DNA of 64,000 bases from NCBI GenBank assembly GCA_029851415.1, contig CM056743.1, forward strand, positions 75,968,186 through 76,032,185. Reading direction: 5' to 3'. Shown one piece after another: positions 22,513 through 34,440 of this stretch. The first letter of the stretch is position 1. Every line of letters begins with the position of its first letter. The position numbers and the translations under genes are program-made. The notes under the pieces were generated by a model, which saw only the letters and a program-made list of their open reading frames with translations, was not told where the DNA came from and did not search any database. This stretch comes from Eretmocerus hayati (Eukaryota; Arthropoda; Insecta; Hymenoptera; Aphelinidae).

Positions 22513-22811
22513 GAACACGGACAAAGGGGTGCAAAGATGAGTTTCTGGTTGATGTGGAAGACCATTAGGAGGAAAAGTGTTACCTACAATCGATAGATTT
22601 TGGCGAGAGGAAGAGAATGGTCGTTGGCTTTTTTAGATAAACGGAATTTTGTTGAAGAAAATATTGGATTTAGTAGAAAATTTGATCAAAATTTTGCTGG
22701 TATGAAAACAAAGCTTTCTCTTTAGAGAAAGCAATAAGAAGAGAATTCTGGAGCCACCCTACATTTTGCAAGAACTTAAAAAAATTTGAAAAAAACACCA
22801 ACGCGAGTTTC

Positions 22812-23713
22812 ATGGGCTCCTTTCGCGTGCAAGCTCTCACTTCTGCTATGGAAGTGAATGAACCTGTTAGTCTTGATGAATCAATAAGAGAAACCATTGG
22901 ACGTCCAGAACAGTGGAAAGCATATCTCGACTTAACGGAGGGTAACCTCACCGGTCTCACCACCCAGTCCATATCAGAATTCTTCAAAAATCACAAAGAA
23001 AATGACTACGTATATGGACCGCGATGTGTTATTGGAACAGATAGTAAGAGTGATCTTAGATTGCGCCGAAGTTCCATAAGTTTTGATAACACATTGACAA
23101 GGTGTACTTGGACAAAAAACACTCTTTTCCCGCTAACAGAGTTCTATTTGAATTAATTTCCGAAAACAAACCACACCACTTCACCAACCCAGATCTGGTA
23201 CACTACAAGAGATTTTTAGGAATCAGCCTGCCACATAGAATAAGTAATGATCCTCAAGGCAGACTCATCGGATTGATATCATGGAAATATAAATATATTG
23301 TGAGAAACTCATGTGGTAAGACACCTCCACCACTAAATGAATCATCGTCGTCGGAAAATTCCAATGATGAAATGCGAGGGAAAAGATTGGTGGAGGGAAA
23401 ATCAAAGCGGGTCATGGACAGAGACGTTATGACATTTCGTAATAACTCTAACCTAGATTGCGTGTACTGGGATGACCCAAACGAACTGGTGGAAAGGCTC
23501 GATTTGTTGATGAGGTCATCATACATAGGAAATTCAGGCCTTGAGAATGAAATGAATAGTATACTCGAAGAGTTGTGGGAGGAGGGTACATTGTATGGAA
23601 GGTGTTGTACTCAAAAACCTCCATCGTTCTGTGTTCGGAAGTCACAGAGCATAAAACCATTAAGTAGGAAACGATGGAGTCGCTTCAGAAGGAACTTGAA
23701 TGTGTGGGTGTGA
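22812..23713 (+). pseudogene. Frameshifted WDDPNELV-type protein gene of a virus-like or mobile element
   Basis: One frame from 22812 gives EVNEPVSLDESIRETIG, YVYGPRCVIGTDSKSDLRLR and then loses sense near 23100. A different frame continues with KKHSFPANRVLFELISENKP, FTNPDLVHYKRFLGISLPHR, an Asp/Ser-rich linker and CVYWDDPNELVERLDLL with GNSGLENEMNSILEELWEEG. From memory, proteins with a short DxxxYKxxL block and a terminal WDDPNELVxRL...GNTGHxNEIxSIIEEL block recur in arthropod and cnidarian repeats. I cannot name their function, and this should be checked. The single frame change around 23095-23105 marks it as broken, or as a sequencing indel. It lies just right of the 317-bp array and upstream of the coiled-coil gene on the same strand. 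Confidence 0.55.
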
Positions 23714-23799
23714 GCAATGGGGAAACAGCTTCAGCAAGGACTCCATCTTCTCGTACTGTTGAAGATGGTCAAGCTAGAAATCCATCTCATAGTGAAAAA

Positions 23800-26700
23800 G
23801 AGTATTGCATGAGAAAACAGTCAGCGGTACAAGGAGTAGTGCAGAAGGAGGAGGAGGAGGAGGAGATGGAATCAAATCAGGAACCAACATCAAAGAAACT
23901 AAAGAAGAAGAACAAATGTCTGTTGCTGTGAGAAGCGGTGAGTAGAGATTGACATTTTTTCCTTCAATCAATTTCCTTCCTTCCTCCAATCAATTTTATT
24001 GTTGTTGTTCAAATGAATAAAAAAATTTTTCTCCTCTTCTATGATGTTACAGACGGACCTAGTGAGATAGCATTTACTAGTGTCTTTCGCAATATGTTGA
24101 GAACCACCCCAATTGATGAGCAGCAACAGCAAGTGTTACTTCAAACTTTCAAGGAAAATTATGTGCGAGTTGATGCGAATCCAGATCTGACTTCCAATGA
24201 GAAGATCACATTTGTGCTTGATGCTGTTGCAAGCAAGATTACTGGAAAATTACCTGGGGAAAAGGAATTGGTTAGCACTTTCACTAGGCTCTTTGACATC
24301 TCATTTTGTGAAATGAATTCAAAATTCGAAGAAAATGCAAAACTCTATGAAAATCTTCAAAAGGAAGTGAAAGTTGTAAAATCTAATTCGGAATTACATA
24401 CTAGTTATGTTGATTTGAGGATGAATAGATATGGAGATGTGCAGGAAGCTATTTTAACTGACAAGGAGGGTGCCAGGCCTTCGGATCACCAATCCTCCTG
24501 GAACTCTAGGATATGTATTGTTATACCAAAACATGTAACAAACCATTCTTATAACTTGCCAACGCTCCCTAGAATCATCCTGAGTACCATGGTCAATAGC
24601 CCAGCAAATAGGTCTTTTCTAGGTGGATTGACGTATCCATGACTCTTCATAAGCGATCTACCGTATGGCGTGGGGCTTCTTTGTGGACAAATAAGAATAG
24701 ATACATGGAATACAGACTGGAAAGAACAAATTCCGGCCACATGAAACTGGTATAACTTATCTCAACCAGGGATGAAGGAAGTTAATAGTCAAAAAATGTG
24801 CAGAATTGAGTTTTTCAATAACGTAATGATGAGTTTGGAGGGATTCAAGACTTATCAATACACATACGGTAATGAATATGATTCACTCACATTCAAAGAC
24901 CATCCTTTTCCCAATTGGTGTTGTCAAATAGCAGCTGCACTGTGTAAACTGCCAAGGCCAGTCAAGGAAAGTCACAACCAAGAGCAGATCCTACGACTGA
25001 CCTGTAGAATGTTGACAACAAAGTATTGTGCTCAACTCACACTCTAACTCTGCATATTCCACACTGATTCTACATGTTTTTATCCACCAGATGATGGAAA
25101 ACATTCAATCTGAACTGATCTGAGATAGCTCTGTTGACACAAAGTTAACCTGATTCTGACCACGTTTAGAACAATATCACAAGCAAGTTCTACAGCACCT
25201 AAAAGTAAGTACTCATCTGAAAACCCCAAACTGCAGACCATCAGCCACGGATTTTCAAGATGTTTTTCGACGATAAATGGTAAAGTGTAAATTTTTCTCA
25301 AGCAGACTAAAGAATATGAGGCCAGGTGAGGTGATGGTTTGCGAGAAACCCTTGCACCGGCAGAGTTTGCCATGTTGTAAATGAGCAGACGACAAAAGTC
25401 ATACAAGTGTCGTTTGTCGTATTCAGTCGTATTTTCCACTCCTTGTTTAGCTAGAGAGAAACTTGCACTTGATCACTCTTTCATCACTAAAATCGTCGAC
25501 AACCATCCCGACAGTCCGTGGGAGATAGCCTACGGTTTGGAATTCTCAGATAAGTATTCCTTCTGAGGCGCTGAATAAGATTTGCTTGTGACATTGTTCG
25601 AAACGTGATCAAAATCAGGTTAACTTTGTGTCAACAGATCTATTTCAAATCAGTTCAGATGGAATTTTTCCAATCAACTGGTGGATAAAAACATGTAAGA
25701 TCAGTGTAGAATTTGCAAAGTTAGAGTGTGAGTTGAGCACGATACTTTGTTGTCAAATTTTTACAGGTCAGTCGCAGGATCTGCTATTGTTTGCGACTTT
25801 CCTTGACTGGCCTTGGCAGTTTACACAGTGCAGCTGCTATTTGACAACACTAATTGGGAAAAGGATGGTCTTTGAATGTGAGTAAATCATGTTCATTACC
25901 GTATATGTATTGATGAGTCTTGAATCCCTCCAAACTCATCATTACGTTATTGAAAAACTCAATTCTGCACATTTTCTGACTATTAACTTCCTTCATCCCT
26001 GGTTGAGATAAGTTATACCAGTTTCATGTGGCGAGAATTTGTTCTTTCTAGTCTGTACTTCATGTATCTATTCTCATTTGTCCACAAAGAAGCCCCACGC
26101 CATAGGGTAGTTCGCTTATGAAGAGTCATGGATACGTCAATCCACCTAGAAAAGACCTATTTGCTGGGCTATTGACCATGGTACTCAGGATGATTCTAGA
26201 GAGCGTTGGCAAGTATTAAGAGTGGTTTGTTACATGTTTTGGTATAACAAAACATATCCCAGAGTTCCAGGAGGATTGGTGATCCAAAGGCCTGGCACCC
26301 TCCTTGTGAGTTGGCTGAACTACGTCGAGATTTTGCTGGGTTTGTTAGAGAACATCATAAGTTGCTTGATTAAGTGATCAAACTCCGAGCTGATGTTGTG
26401 CTTTACAAGAGCGTGACGAATGACTTAGCTGAAATGTTAGCGAATCATGGAGAGATCTCCGAAGGAGAAATTACTGCTCTTGAGGAGTCGGTTGATCAGC
26501 GTCTTCGGGTAAATGATGAGCTTATTAAGGAAAATCAGGATTTCAAAACTAGATCGACCCGTTCGTGTGAATTCGTAATGGATGAATTGAAGAAACGCGA
26601 TGAGATCTATGATCGAATGCAAAGAGAGCAGGCTGTTGTATCACAGCGGATCTTGGATTTGGAAAAACGAGTTCTTGACAATGCTGCTGCTAATGATACT

Positions 26701-26964
26701 GCTTTGGTTGATACACGCTCCTATATTGATGAACTCCACCAACAAATCACCCGTCAGAATGATCGTTTGACAACATCTAGATCGGAATTGGATGATGAGG
26801 ATGACGATCAACAAGATGTTATCGGAAGAATGGAGCCGAGAATGGATCAATTTGACAAAGACGTTCAAACAATCGACTCCAAAGTTGCTCATGAGCCTGA
26901 GAATAATCAGAGAATCTTGTCAAGAAATGAGGACAATAGCAGAACTCTGAATCATCTTGCTTAA
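23800..26964 (+). pseudogene. Spliced coiled-coil protein gene interrupted by a 1,845-bp palindromic element
   Basis: Exon 1 (about 23800-23937) reads a Gly-rich then Glu-rich segment (IKETKEEEQMSVAVRS) to the donor AGCG|GTGAGT. The 115-bp intron 23938-24052 ends GATGTTACAG. Exon 2 continues in frame (GPSEIAFTSVFRNMLRTTP, ELVSTFTRLFDISFCEMNS, KLYENLQKEVKVVKS) to 24461, where a palindromic element is inserted. Beyond it, from 26310, the same frame resumes (ELAELRRDF), meets an in-frame TAA at 26371-26373, and goes on as a long heptad-rich coiled coil (VDQRLRVNDELIKENQDF, RILDLEKRVLDNAAA, RSYIDELHQQITRQNDRL). It ends in TAA at 26962-26964, with AATAAA at 27035-27040. No family is recognised; a structural role in the virus-like element is inferred from its neighbours. 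Shadow frames through the insertion are not genes. Confidence 0.6.
24462..26306. mobile_element. Palindromic non-autonomous DNA transposon with a 3-bp target duplication (TGA)
   Basis: The two ~900-bp halves are inverted copies centred near 25390. The ends are CAAGGAGGGTGCCAGGCCTT on the left and its reverse complement on the right. TGA precedes the left end (24459-24461) and follows the right end (26307-26309), a 3-bp target duplication. The interrupted coding frame resumes exactly if the element plus one TGA is ignored. Arms differ by scattered substitutions, and no transposase is encoded. The superfamily is uncertain; 3-bp duplications occur in, for example, Harbinger and CACTA groups. Confidence 0.88.
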
Positions 26965-27318
26965 CAAATGCGTAGGATGCTTAACAGATCTTCGTGATGA
27001 ACTTTGAGCTATAATTCATGTATTCTTCCAATCAAATAAACCTTCAAATTTTGATCATTCAATAAGATAACATTCTGATCTGTATCTGGAAATGGTGGTA
27101 TTCTCTTTCCTTTCTATCATGTAATCCATTAGTTTTCTGTTTTCATACAAATGCATTCAGTTTCAATCAATTAAGAATATGAGGAGAAAAATGATTCTTC
27201 GGTTGTAAGATCTATTTTGAATATATGTCGAGAATGAAAATGATTGTATTCTTCCAAAAATTAATGGTTCCTTCTTCATTTCACATCATAATAATCATAT
27301 ACACATATTTATATTCAA
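26965..27318. other. Convergent intergenic region between coiled-coil gene and PolB
   Basis: The AATAAA at 27035-27040 fits the plus-strand gene. The remainder is AT-rich 3' flank shared by the two convergent genes. No other feature is seen. Confidence 0.5.
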
Positions 27319-30217
27319 TCAATTCATATTTTTTTCTACCAGTCTATAATCACCATATGCAAGAGTTTCAATCCCGTCCTCGAGACAAACTCTCTTATCA
27401 TCGAAAGGACAGATGAATACTCCCTTCTCAGTAATTGAAAACACAATGTAATTGAGACTTCCAATATTTCTCTGCTCCCCCGATAGAATGTCTTTCTCAA
27501 ACAAACAATTCTTATAATCCTGGAAGGTAATTCTATTTTTCATTTGTACTCTACTAATACTTTTGGCACACTTTTTCTCCTGAGTACCTGTCTCTGTTTG
27601 AAGCAAGAGACTGTACGATTTTGGTCTCAGAAAAACAGCCTCTCGAATGATACCAGTAGGACATTCATCTGACATGATTCCAGGTACTTCCTTATTGAGA
27701 TTGATTGGGATTCCGTATCTGTTGTTTGGGTGATACACCGAGGTATCAAAATGAGTATAGCAATCTCTCTTGATCATATCTGTATACAAGTCAAATGAAA
27801 AGCTATACAGTAGCCCGTCTGTGTCTACGTATAACAACTTACTCTGTTCACCCGGAAATTTCTTCATGATATAGTTATAGTGAAAATCATACAACGTGAT
27901 CTTTGATATACCGAGCATTGAGAACCCAACATATGTAGGTTTTCCGATTTCCATACGAGTTCTCGCCATCTCTACAGCTGCAAGGTTTTCGCTCAAGACA
28001 ACCATTCATTCAAAACGATCTGACGCAATGACAGCATAAAGTCCAAATTGGCCGTCCCATTTGTTAACGAGAACAATATTTACGCGCTCCTTCATATTTT
28101 CTATGCATTTTCCAAAAATACTGCTATTCATCATTTTGTATAGGTTTTTATCAAAGTCACGAGTTGACACCTGTCTAAAGCTAGCGTTCGAATTAATGTA
28201 CGACTTGAGCCAGGCTCTCTGTTCAAATTTTAAGATTCTAGAAATCTTGGTTAATATTAAACCATTGGACAAGCACTGTTTTAAATATCTATAATGTATG
28301 ATATAATCTTCCTTATCATATAGAGTTGTCATTAATTTTTGATTTTCATGAGTTGCATCAGGTGGAATCATCTTCTCAGGTGCAAAAGGTAGATCGGAAT
28401 GATTTTTGGGAATCTTAGCGGGATACGTTAAATCTACCATGAGTATGTAACCCATGTTAGAATCATCAGGGATCTTCACAACATCAAAGTTCGGATCTTC
28501 AATCCATTCAAAATCTTTTGCTGGCAATTTTCGTTGCATTGCAAAACCATAGAGATCGTTAACGTCAAAATAACCAATAAACTTCTGCTCCTTGGAGCTG
28601 TCATAATCAAACATGTATGGATTATTTGATTCCGCGTAATGTCTTATAGCACAACATATTTCACCTTTCACACCTTGTTCTAGGGACAATAACATGGTTG
28701 GACATTTAATTATTTCAAGTTCAACTTTAGTATGTACTTACATACACTCCCATGTGGAGCCTGGGAGTGTGAAGGAATGAGCTGGATCAAGTCTATAGCT
28801 TTTCATACAGCTTGAACGGAAATTTCGAAATATATCTGCTGATAATAAGATATCACATTTCATATATAACAATGCGTATTCACACAAGTCTTTTGTACTG
28901 AACATAGTCCAGATCTGTTTTACATGATCACAGTCTGTGTCAGAGATGAAGCTCTCTGTTAATATGCTATAGAATTCATCCTCAGATGGTATTTGAGTCT
29001 CGGAGAGTCTTTCTAGACTATCAACATAGTCATATGGAAAATCACCTTTCTGTGTTAACGAACCAAAATTCTCAGCTTGATCTAACCCCGTTTGCTGTGC
29101 AATCGTCTCAATTTGCTCTTGAAATTGAGCTCGCAAAATCAATTTGTTATCATCAGGAAGTAGTCTAGCAAGACTATCTAGACTAGCGTTCAAAAATTTC
29201 AGTGAATCGATGAATCGGAGTTGAATCCTTGAGTTATTCCCATACTTTGTGAAAGAAATATTTCGTTCCATATTCTGTTGTATAATTGAAATAATCCCCT
29301 CTATTGCGTTTGCAATGTGTGTGATTATGAGATGAGCCTCATACCTGTGAGAGAGAAGAATGATTGGAAAGGGGGAAAAATGAAAAAATTGAATTTACTT
29401 GATATAGTGAATTAAATGGTTGGAAAAAACTCACCGGGGAAGATTATGATAAATAACAGGAATGATGAATGACTTGCGATATGTGGGATAACATGATCGA
29501 TGTGCCAAAGACCTCGGTCGACCTGTGTGATGGTCGTGATCGATCACAGGACTGTCATCTGGTTGGAACTCCTTCTCACAGATGTGACACGTTTTAACTT
29601 GTTGTAAGGCCACTCGCTCCTCATCAGTCATATGAAGAGGGATTGGATTTGACAGCTCCTAACAATCACATAATAATATAATTCCAAGTAAATCAGTAAA
29701 AACTATAAATATATAATACTCACTTGTTCCTCTTCCTGGGCAATTTTTTCAAGCTCCGAAGCAAACCATTCGGAGACATCAGCTCCAACGTGGTAAGCGT
29801 ACACAGAATTTCCCGAATCATATTTACTATATAAATGATAGCCTATAGAGAATAGAATATGTCTCTGGTAGGCGTTTTGAGCTAATTTAACGTTTGCGAG
29901 CTTGCTTACATTCATATCATCTGAATTTTCAAGATATTCTGAATTTGTTTTAGTTAAATAACATTCATAGTCAGTGTGAACTATATCCGGAGCCTCCAAC
30001 ATTTTATGATAGTTCGTAAATTTAACAACGTCTTCCTTTGGAAATGTTACCGTACGTTGATCCTTATCTTTTAAACAAAGGTCTTTATGCATCACTAATT
30101 TTACATCTGTGTAAAAATGATGCAAACATTTCCTACATACAAAAACCCTGTGTGTGAGGTTAGGTGCTAGCAATTTGGATGAATTTTTAATATAAAGATA
30201 ATGGTTATCAAGTAGAT
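27319..30217 (-). pseudogene. Protein-primed type B DNA polymerase, main body, two introns and two in-frame stops
   Basis: Minus-strand exons are 30217-29724, 29658-29435 and 29344-27319. Introns of 65 and 90 bp are GT-AG, and reading frames join exactly. The order is a Cys/His segment (VCRKCLHHF...HKDLC), exonuclease motif I (HTDYECYLT), then an endonuclease VII-like zinc insert (CHICEKEFQPDDSPVIDHD, DHHTGRPRSLAHRSC). Polymerase motifs follow: motif A FDVNDLYGFAMQRKLP, motif C YVDTDGLLYSF and the C-terminal DDKRVCLEDGIETLAYG. This layout belongs to the Polinton/adintovirus/bidnavirus polymerase lineage, which copies linear DNA from a protein primer. In-frame stops lie at 28738-28740 (TAA after TWECM) and just above 28005 (TGA after SDRFE), so the copy is dead unless these are errors. 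The N-terminal domain lies apart at 33.7-34.1 kb. Confidence 0.85.
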
Positions 30218-31826
30218 CTAAGTTGAATTTAAATTCTTTTTATGAAATGATGGAAATTAAGGTATCATTTTTGTTAAAGAATGTACTTCTCATTTATTGG
30301 GTTCACGACAGGGTAGCGGAGAGTTATAACACATAGGTTAGATTGAAATGATAGCATTTATTAAAATGAAATCAGAGAAATTCCAACCTCAGCAATCTTT
30401 TTTCACCACACAAATATCTAAACACATTCTTCAAATGTTCATGGTCTTAACTATGACTTACTTTTCGTCGCGCAGCGATGAAATACAATAAATGATTTTA
30501 ATGAAAAACTCTAAATTGAACAATGATTACTTGATCAACTCTGAAATCGGAAATGAAGATTTTAAACAAACTAGAAAAACCAGGTAGTACGAGGCATCTG
30601 CATTAAAGCAGTGTTCTATTGCCAAAATGACAGATTACCTGCAATGTTAATTGCGTTGGTAACTGGGCTTACCCTGGAGACTGAGTTGAGTGACCATTGC
30701 TACCCAAAAAGCCAGTAATCATTGATATAGATGTCTATTTTACATTAATGTATTCTGGGTAGCCATCTATCGGCGACATATCAATTGTCCGATGTACAAG
30801 ATGTTAGTTTGGCGGGTGATTCGAGTTGGTAGTTCGATACTTTGCTAATGATTAGAATTTCCATAATTAAATATAGATGACATTAATATTGTGACTTCTT
30901 CTCCTAGGCTGCAACATATCTGAGTCGTATCCACAATATTCCAATAATATTCCCAAAGAAAATCTCCATAAGAGAGAGTCCCATAGATTTGAACCTGGCG
31001 CCCTTGAGCATGCGCAGTATGATCAATCAGTTTGTCCAATCAAGAGATAGCAATATACAGCAGACGACATCAAGATATCCAGTGCATCAGTCATATGGAT
31101 TGTGGTTATGACAGGTGTTTGTTTACTTTCAACAATCAGCTGGGTATTGTAAGTATTGCAAAATAATGACAAATAAATAGCAGCAATGGGTAAGTACACC
31201 TGAAACATATTTCTAAGAGCATGTATAAGCATATCATGGGTGTTAGTACTCATGGTATGATGTAATGAGGGATATTAGTGTTTTGGTGATAGATGTTGAT
31301 GGGTGATTTTTATAACTAATGAATAAATTATCGTTTTTGCATGATGCTGATGTTATATGGGTTGAATACTAATAGTTAATGCATTGCTGATGTCAGAAAA
31401 CTAATTCTTTATGTTTTTTTATAGGAAAACTTGGTGCGTCAACATGGCCCACGTTATAGGCCAGAGGCATCAGTTGAGCTGCGTTGGACAATCACCATCA
31501 TCAGATGGGAGCCAATGTGCAGAATCTACATCATTTCCTCAGGATGGATGGGATTCTGGGATTACCAAGGAAAAATAGGTATGGGTTTCTGACTATCTTT
31601 GAATCTTTACTGTAAATTTCTATTGATTGTTTATATATTGACTGACTCGACCATCAATGTTGGATTGGTATGATTTATGATCAGCTGATGGCTGTGAAAT
31701 TATATGTACAAGAATATGTACTGACAAACTATTAAGAATAATATCTAAATGAATGAAATTGAATGAATGTCTTTCGCATGACTCTTTTCTATCACTAATA
31801 TTTCTTCTCTTACTAATTAAATGGAA
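30218..31826. other. Sequence interrupting the PolB gene, mostly unassigned
   Basis: This separates the PolB body from its N-terminal exon. It contains one exon-like segment at 31425-31578 and otherwise no recognised feature. It may be insertion-derived together with the TIR element to its right. Confidence 0.3.
31425..31578 (+). other. Exon-like open segment with acceptor and donor signals
   Basis: TTTTTTTATAG precedes and AAATAG|GTATGG follows a 154-bp stretch that is open in two frames, one giving ENLVRQHGPRYRPEASVELR. No partner exon or family is recognised, so this is a weak candidate. Confidence 0.2.
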
Positions 31827-33315
31827 TATATGTCGTAGCCAGATAGGTGAATCAGCCAGTTACGTAACTGTCTAGTCAGTTGCGTAACGGCACGCGGATG
31901 GGCAACTCTGCGTGGAAGCCTATATTTTATTCCTATCAGTCTAGCCGGTAACGCAACTAACTGAAATGGTCGGCCAGTTACGCAACTGGCTGAGGCAACT
32001 TTCGCGGTTAGGTGAAAAATCATCGAAAGGAAATTGAACGAGCGAACAAGAGAACGAGGATCGATAGTATTCGTTCAAATTGATTGAATACTCATTTACT
32101 GATATATCCACCCGTTGTAATGTTCCGACTGGTGTGATTTCTATTTACCCCAATTCGTCATAGCCTTTTGTAAGAATCATGAATACAAAAGTGTTTACCA
32201 TCTCTGGAAGTGTTAAGAGTTTCGCTCTTTCCTGAGTTTTCTCTCTTCGAGATCCTTCCACTCTTTGGAGATAGTTTCAATCCCACATTCAGACTAGGTG
32301 AAATCACTACGATTGCTAGAAAAATTATCCTGATGGAATATTACGCGGGATTTCCTACGTAAGTCTCTTTTCAATCCGATGATCCGTGTTGCCAGACGGA
32401 ATTCCATTGCAAAATTGTTGGGAATGATATTGCTCAAATGAGTAGTCGATAACAATTTTCTCCAGTTCGGAAACAATTCCTTGAGGTTATTTGGCTGTTT
32501 TGGAACAGGAAATCTCTCATGTGATTTACGGAAACCGTGAAGATCTCCTGTTTCCGATGTGAAAAGTTGTCGATCGGGATATTTTTAACGATATCCAATA
32601 GCAAAAATTTATGTTTCCGAGATATGATCCATCGTTCTTCCATTGTTAATGATAGATACTTGCACTGGCAACAGGCATTTTTCGATTCAGAAGGGTCCTT
32701 CTGCGCGGATCTCGCACAGAAATTACATCAGAATAAATTTTTCAGCGATGGCGGTGATTTTACTCAGCCTAATCGTCCGATTGCCTTTATGTTACTCTGC
32801 ATGAGGCTCTTCAATTTGTGTCCACAAAGCTCATGATTTACCATAGTCTTCTCCACAATCGATGAAAAGTCTTGAAGACACAGAAACACTACGAACTCAT
32901 TTGAACGACTGCAAAGGCATCATTGTTGAGCTCGAACAATCGTATGATTGTGAAGACATGTATGTGGATAGATCGTGAAATTGTGCACACCTGTATCACC
33001 ATATTCACGGTTATTTTGGTTTATCGAATCCAAGGTCGATATTGTATGTATGTGTTACAGGACATCGTTCAGCCATGAGCGCGATACGTCACGAGTGTAC
33101 CAATTTCATATTGGGCACTGATTAACCTATCCGCGAAAGATGCCTCAGTCAGTCGCGTAACTCGCCGAAGATTTCAGTCAGTTGCGTTACCGGCTAGACT
33201 GATAGGAATAAAATATAAGCCTCCACGCAGAGTTGTCCATCACGCAGCGTGCCCTTACGTAACTGACCAGACAGTTACGTAACTGGCTGATTCACCTATC
33301 TGGCTACGACATATA
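31827..33315. mobile_element. TIR element with ~190-bp inverted ends rich in CAGTTACGTAACTG-type palindromes
   Basis: The left end (31827 to about 32012) begins TATATGTCGTAGCCAGATAG. It is repeated in reverse complement at the right end (about 33125-33315). Inside each arm are several related palindromic motifs: CAGTTACGTAACTG at 31857-31870, CAGTTGCGTAAC, GGTAACGCAACTAACTG and CCAGTTACGCAACTGG. The flanks suggest a TA target site, hence possibly Tc1/mariner-like. The ~1.1-kb interior has no transposase and no recognised gene. Confidence 0.8.
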
Positions 33316-33677
33316 CAATCAGATACTAATTCATGTATTTGTTTCATGTTCCTGATATCACCTGGTGCCAGATGTCTAGATTTGGCAACCTGATTACCTG
33401 ATGAGATGCCCAGCCTCTTGCTTTTGCATCCAATAGTTGTTTGAGTTTCATCGATGGATCAATAACATCATATTTTGGTATGGCTTGATCATCAATTTAC
33501 CGGTGAGGTCTTTTAGTATACTCTATATTGAACTTGAAAATCTATTAGCTCAAACAAATCTTACTCATTTTCATTCAGGTAAAGAAAATGGAAAAATATA
33601 ACAAACCTAAATTTGAAACTGAATTCTAAACCATAATATAAATTACTAGCAACTAAAGTCGGGATGGAAAATCACAT

Positions 33678-34130
33678 TTAAAATCGCCCTAAAGCTGTGC
33701 GCTGCATATGTCTCATCTGTTCAGTTTTTGTTAAGTAGAGGGGGTAAAGATTCTTCTCTATATGATCGGCTCCATATACATTTATGCTATAATCTTGATT
33801 CTGTTTTTCAAGATTCGAAATTGATTTCAATTGAACGGGAAAGCTCATCCTAGAGGATTCAAAATACAAACTAGGATCTCGATAAGCAATTTGTAAATGT
33901 TCACTAACTTTAGGAACATGAAATAATCCGGGCATTAAAGACCAAGGGAAGCATTGGTCATCTGTTGTTTGAATGTTTATTACAGCATTCCTGCGTGCAA
34001 TCCATTTGGGTACATCTACAACATCGATGAGAGCAGCAACAACGGCAGCAACAACAGCAGCAACAATAGCAGCAATAACATCAATGAGAGCAGCAACAAC
34101 GGTAGCAACAACAATGTCCTCAAAGCTCAA
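33678..34130 (-). pseudogene. N-terminal exon of the protein-primed PolB, displaced from the rest of the gene
   Basis: The encoded segment has the typical N-terminal block of Polinton-lineage polymerases: NAVINIQTTDDQCFPWSLMP, then RMSFPVQLKSISNLEKQN, SINVYGAD and KNLYPLYLTKTEQMRH. It stops at 33678 after RTALGRF. The polymerase body resumes with LDNHYLYIKNSSKLL at about 30217. The two are separated by 3.4 kb that includes a TIR element. The first ~38 residues are Ala/Val/Ile-rich, encoded by CAA/CAG/CAT-type triplet repeats (34020-34110), and probably are not ancestral. Confidence 0.75.
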
Positions 34131-34440
34131 TCATAATGAAATAAAAGAAAATAAATAAAAGAAAATGAATAAAAGGTGATGGTCTAAATAATTGAGTTAT
34201 TCTTTACAATTCCTTGACCCTTGAATTCTTCTCATAGGAAGATCTTCAAGTTGGAAAAACCATCACTTGACTGAATTCACATCACAATTGAAGTCCTCAA
34301 AGCTCAATTATAACGAGATAAATAAAAGGTGGTGGTTCAAACGATTAAGTTTTCCAAATTCCTCCACCATTGAATCCTCCAAATAGGAAGATCTTCAAGT
34401 TAGACTTTCACTTCACTGAATTCACATCACAATTAAACAG
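34110..34440 (+). repeat. Two-copy tandem repeat of 150-180 bp
   Basis: TCCTCAAAGCTCAAT begins units at about 34113 and 34291. Both contain AGGAAGATCTTCAAGTT and TGAATTCACATCACAATT. The first unit overlaps the apparent start of the PolB N-terminal exon. Confidence 0.75.

Noticed and set aside
24462..25566. Several open frames of 60-120 codons inside the palindromic element
   Set aside because: They lie in non-autonomous element arms, mirror each other on opposite strands and have no protein motif.
28720..28745. Possible intron between PolB segments near TGTATGTAAGTAC
   Set aside because: No acceptor restores the phase, whereas reading straight through requires only one stop codon at 28738, so a nonsense change is simpler.
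33954..34158. Asn/Ser-rich plus-strand frames
   Set aside because: They are triplet-repeat shadows of the minus-strand PolB N-terminal exon.
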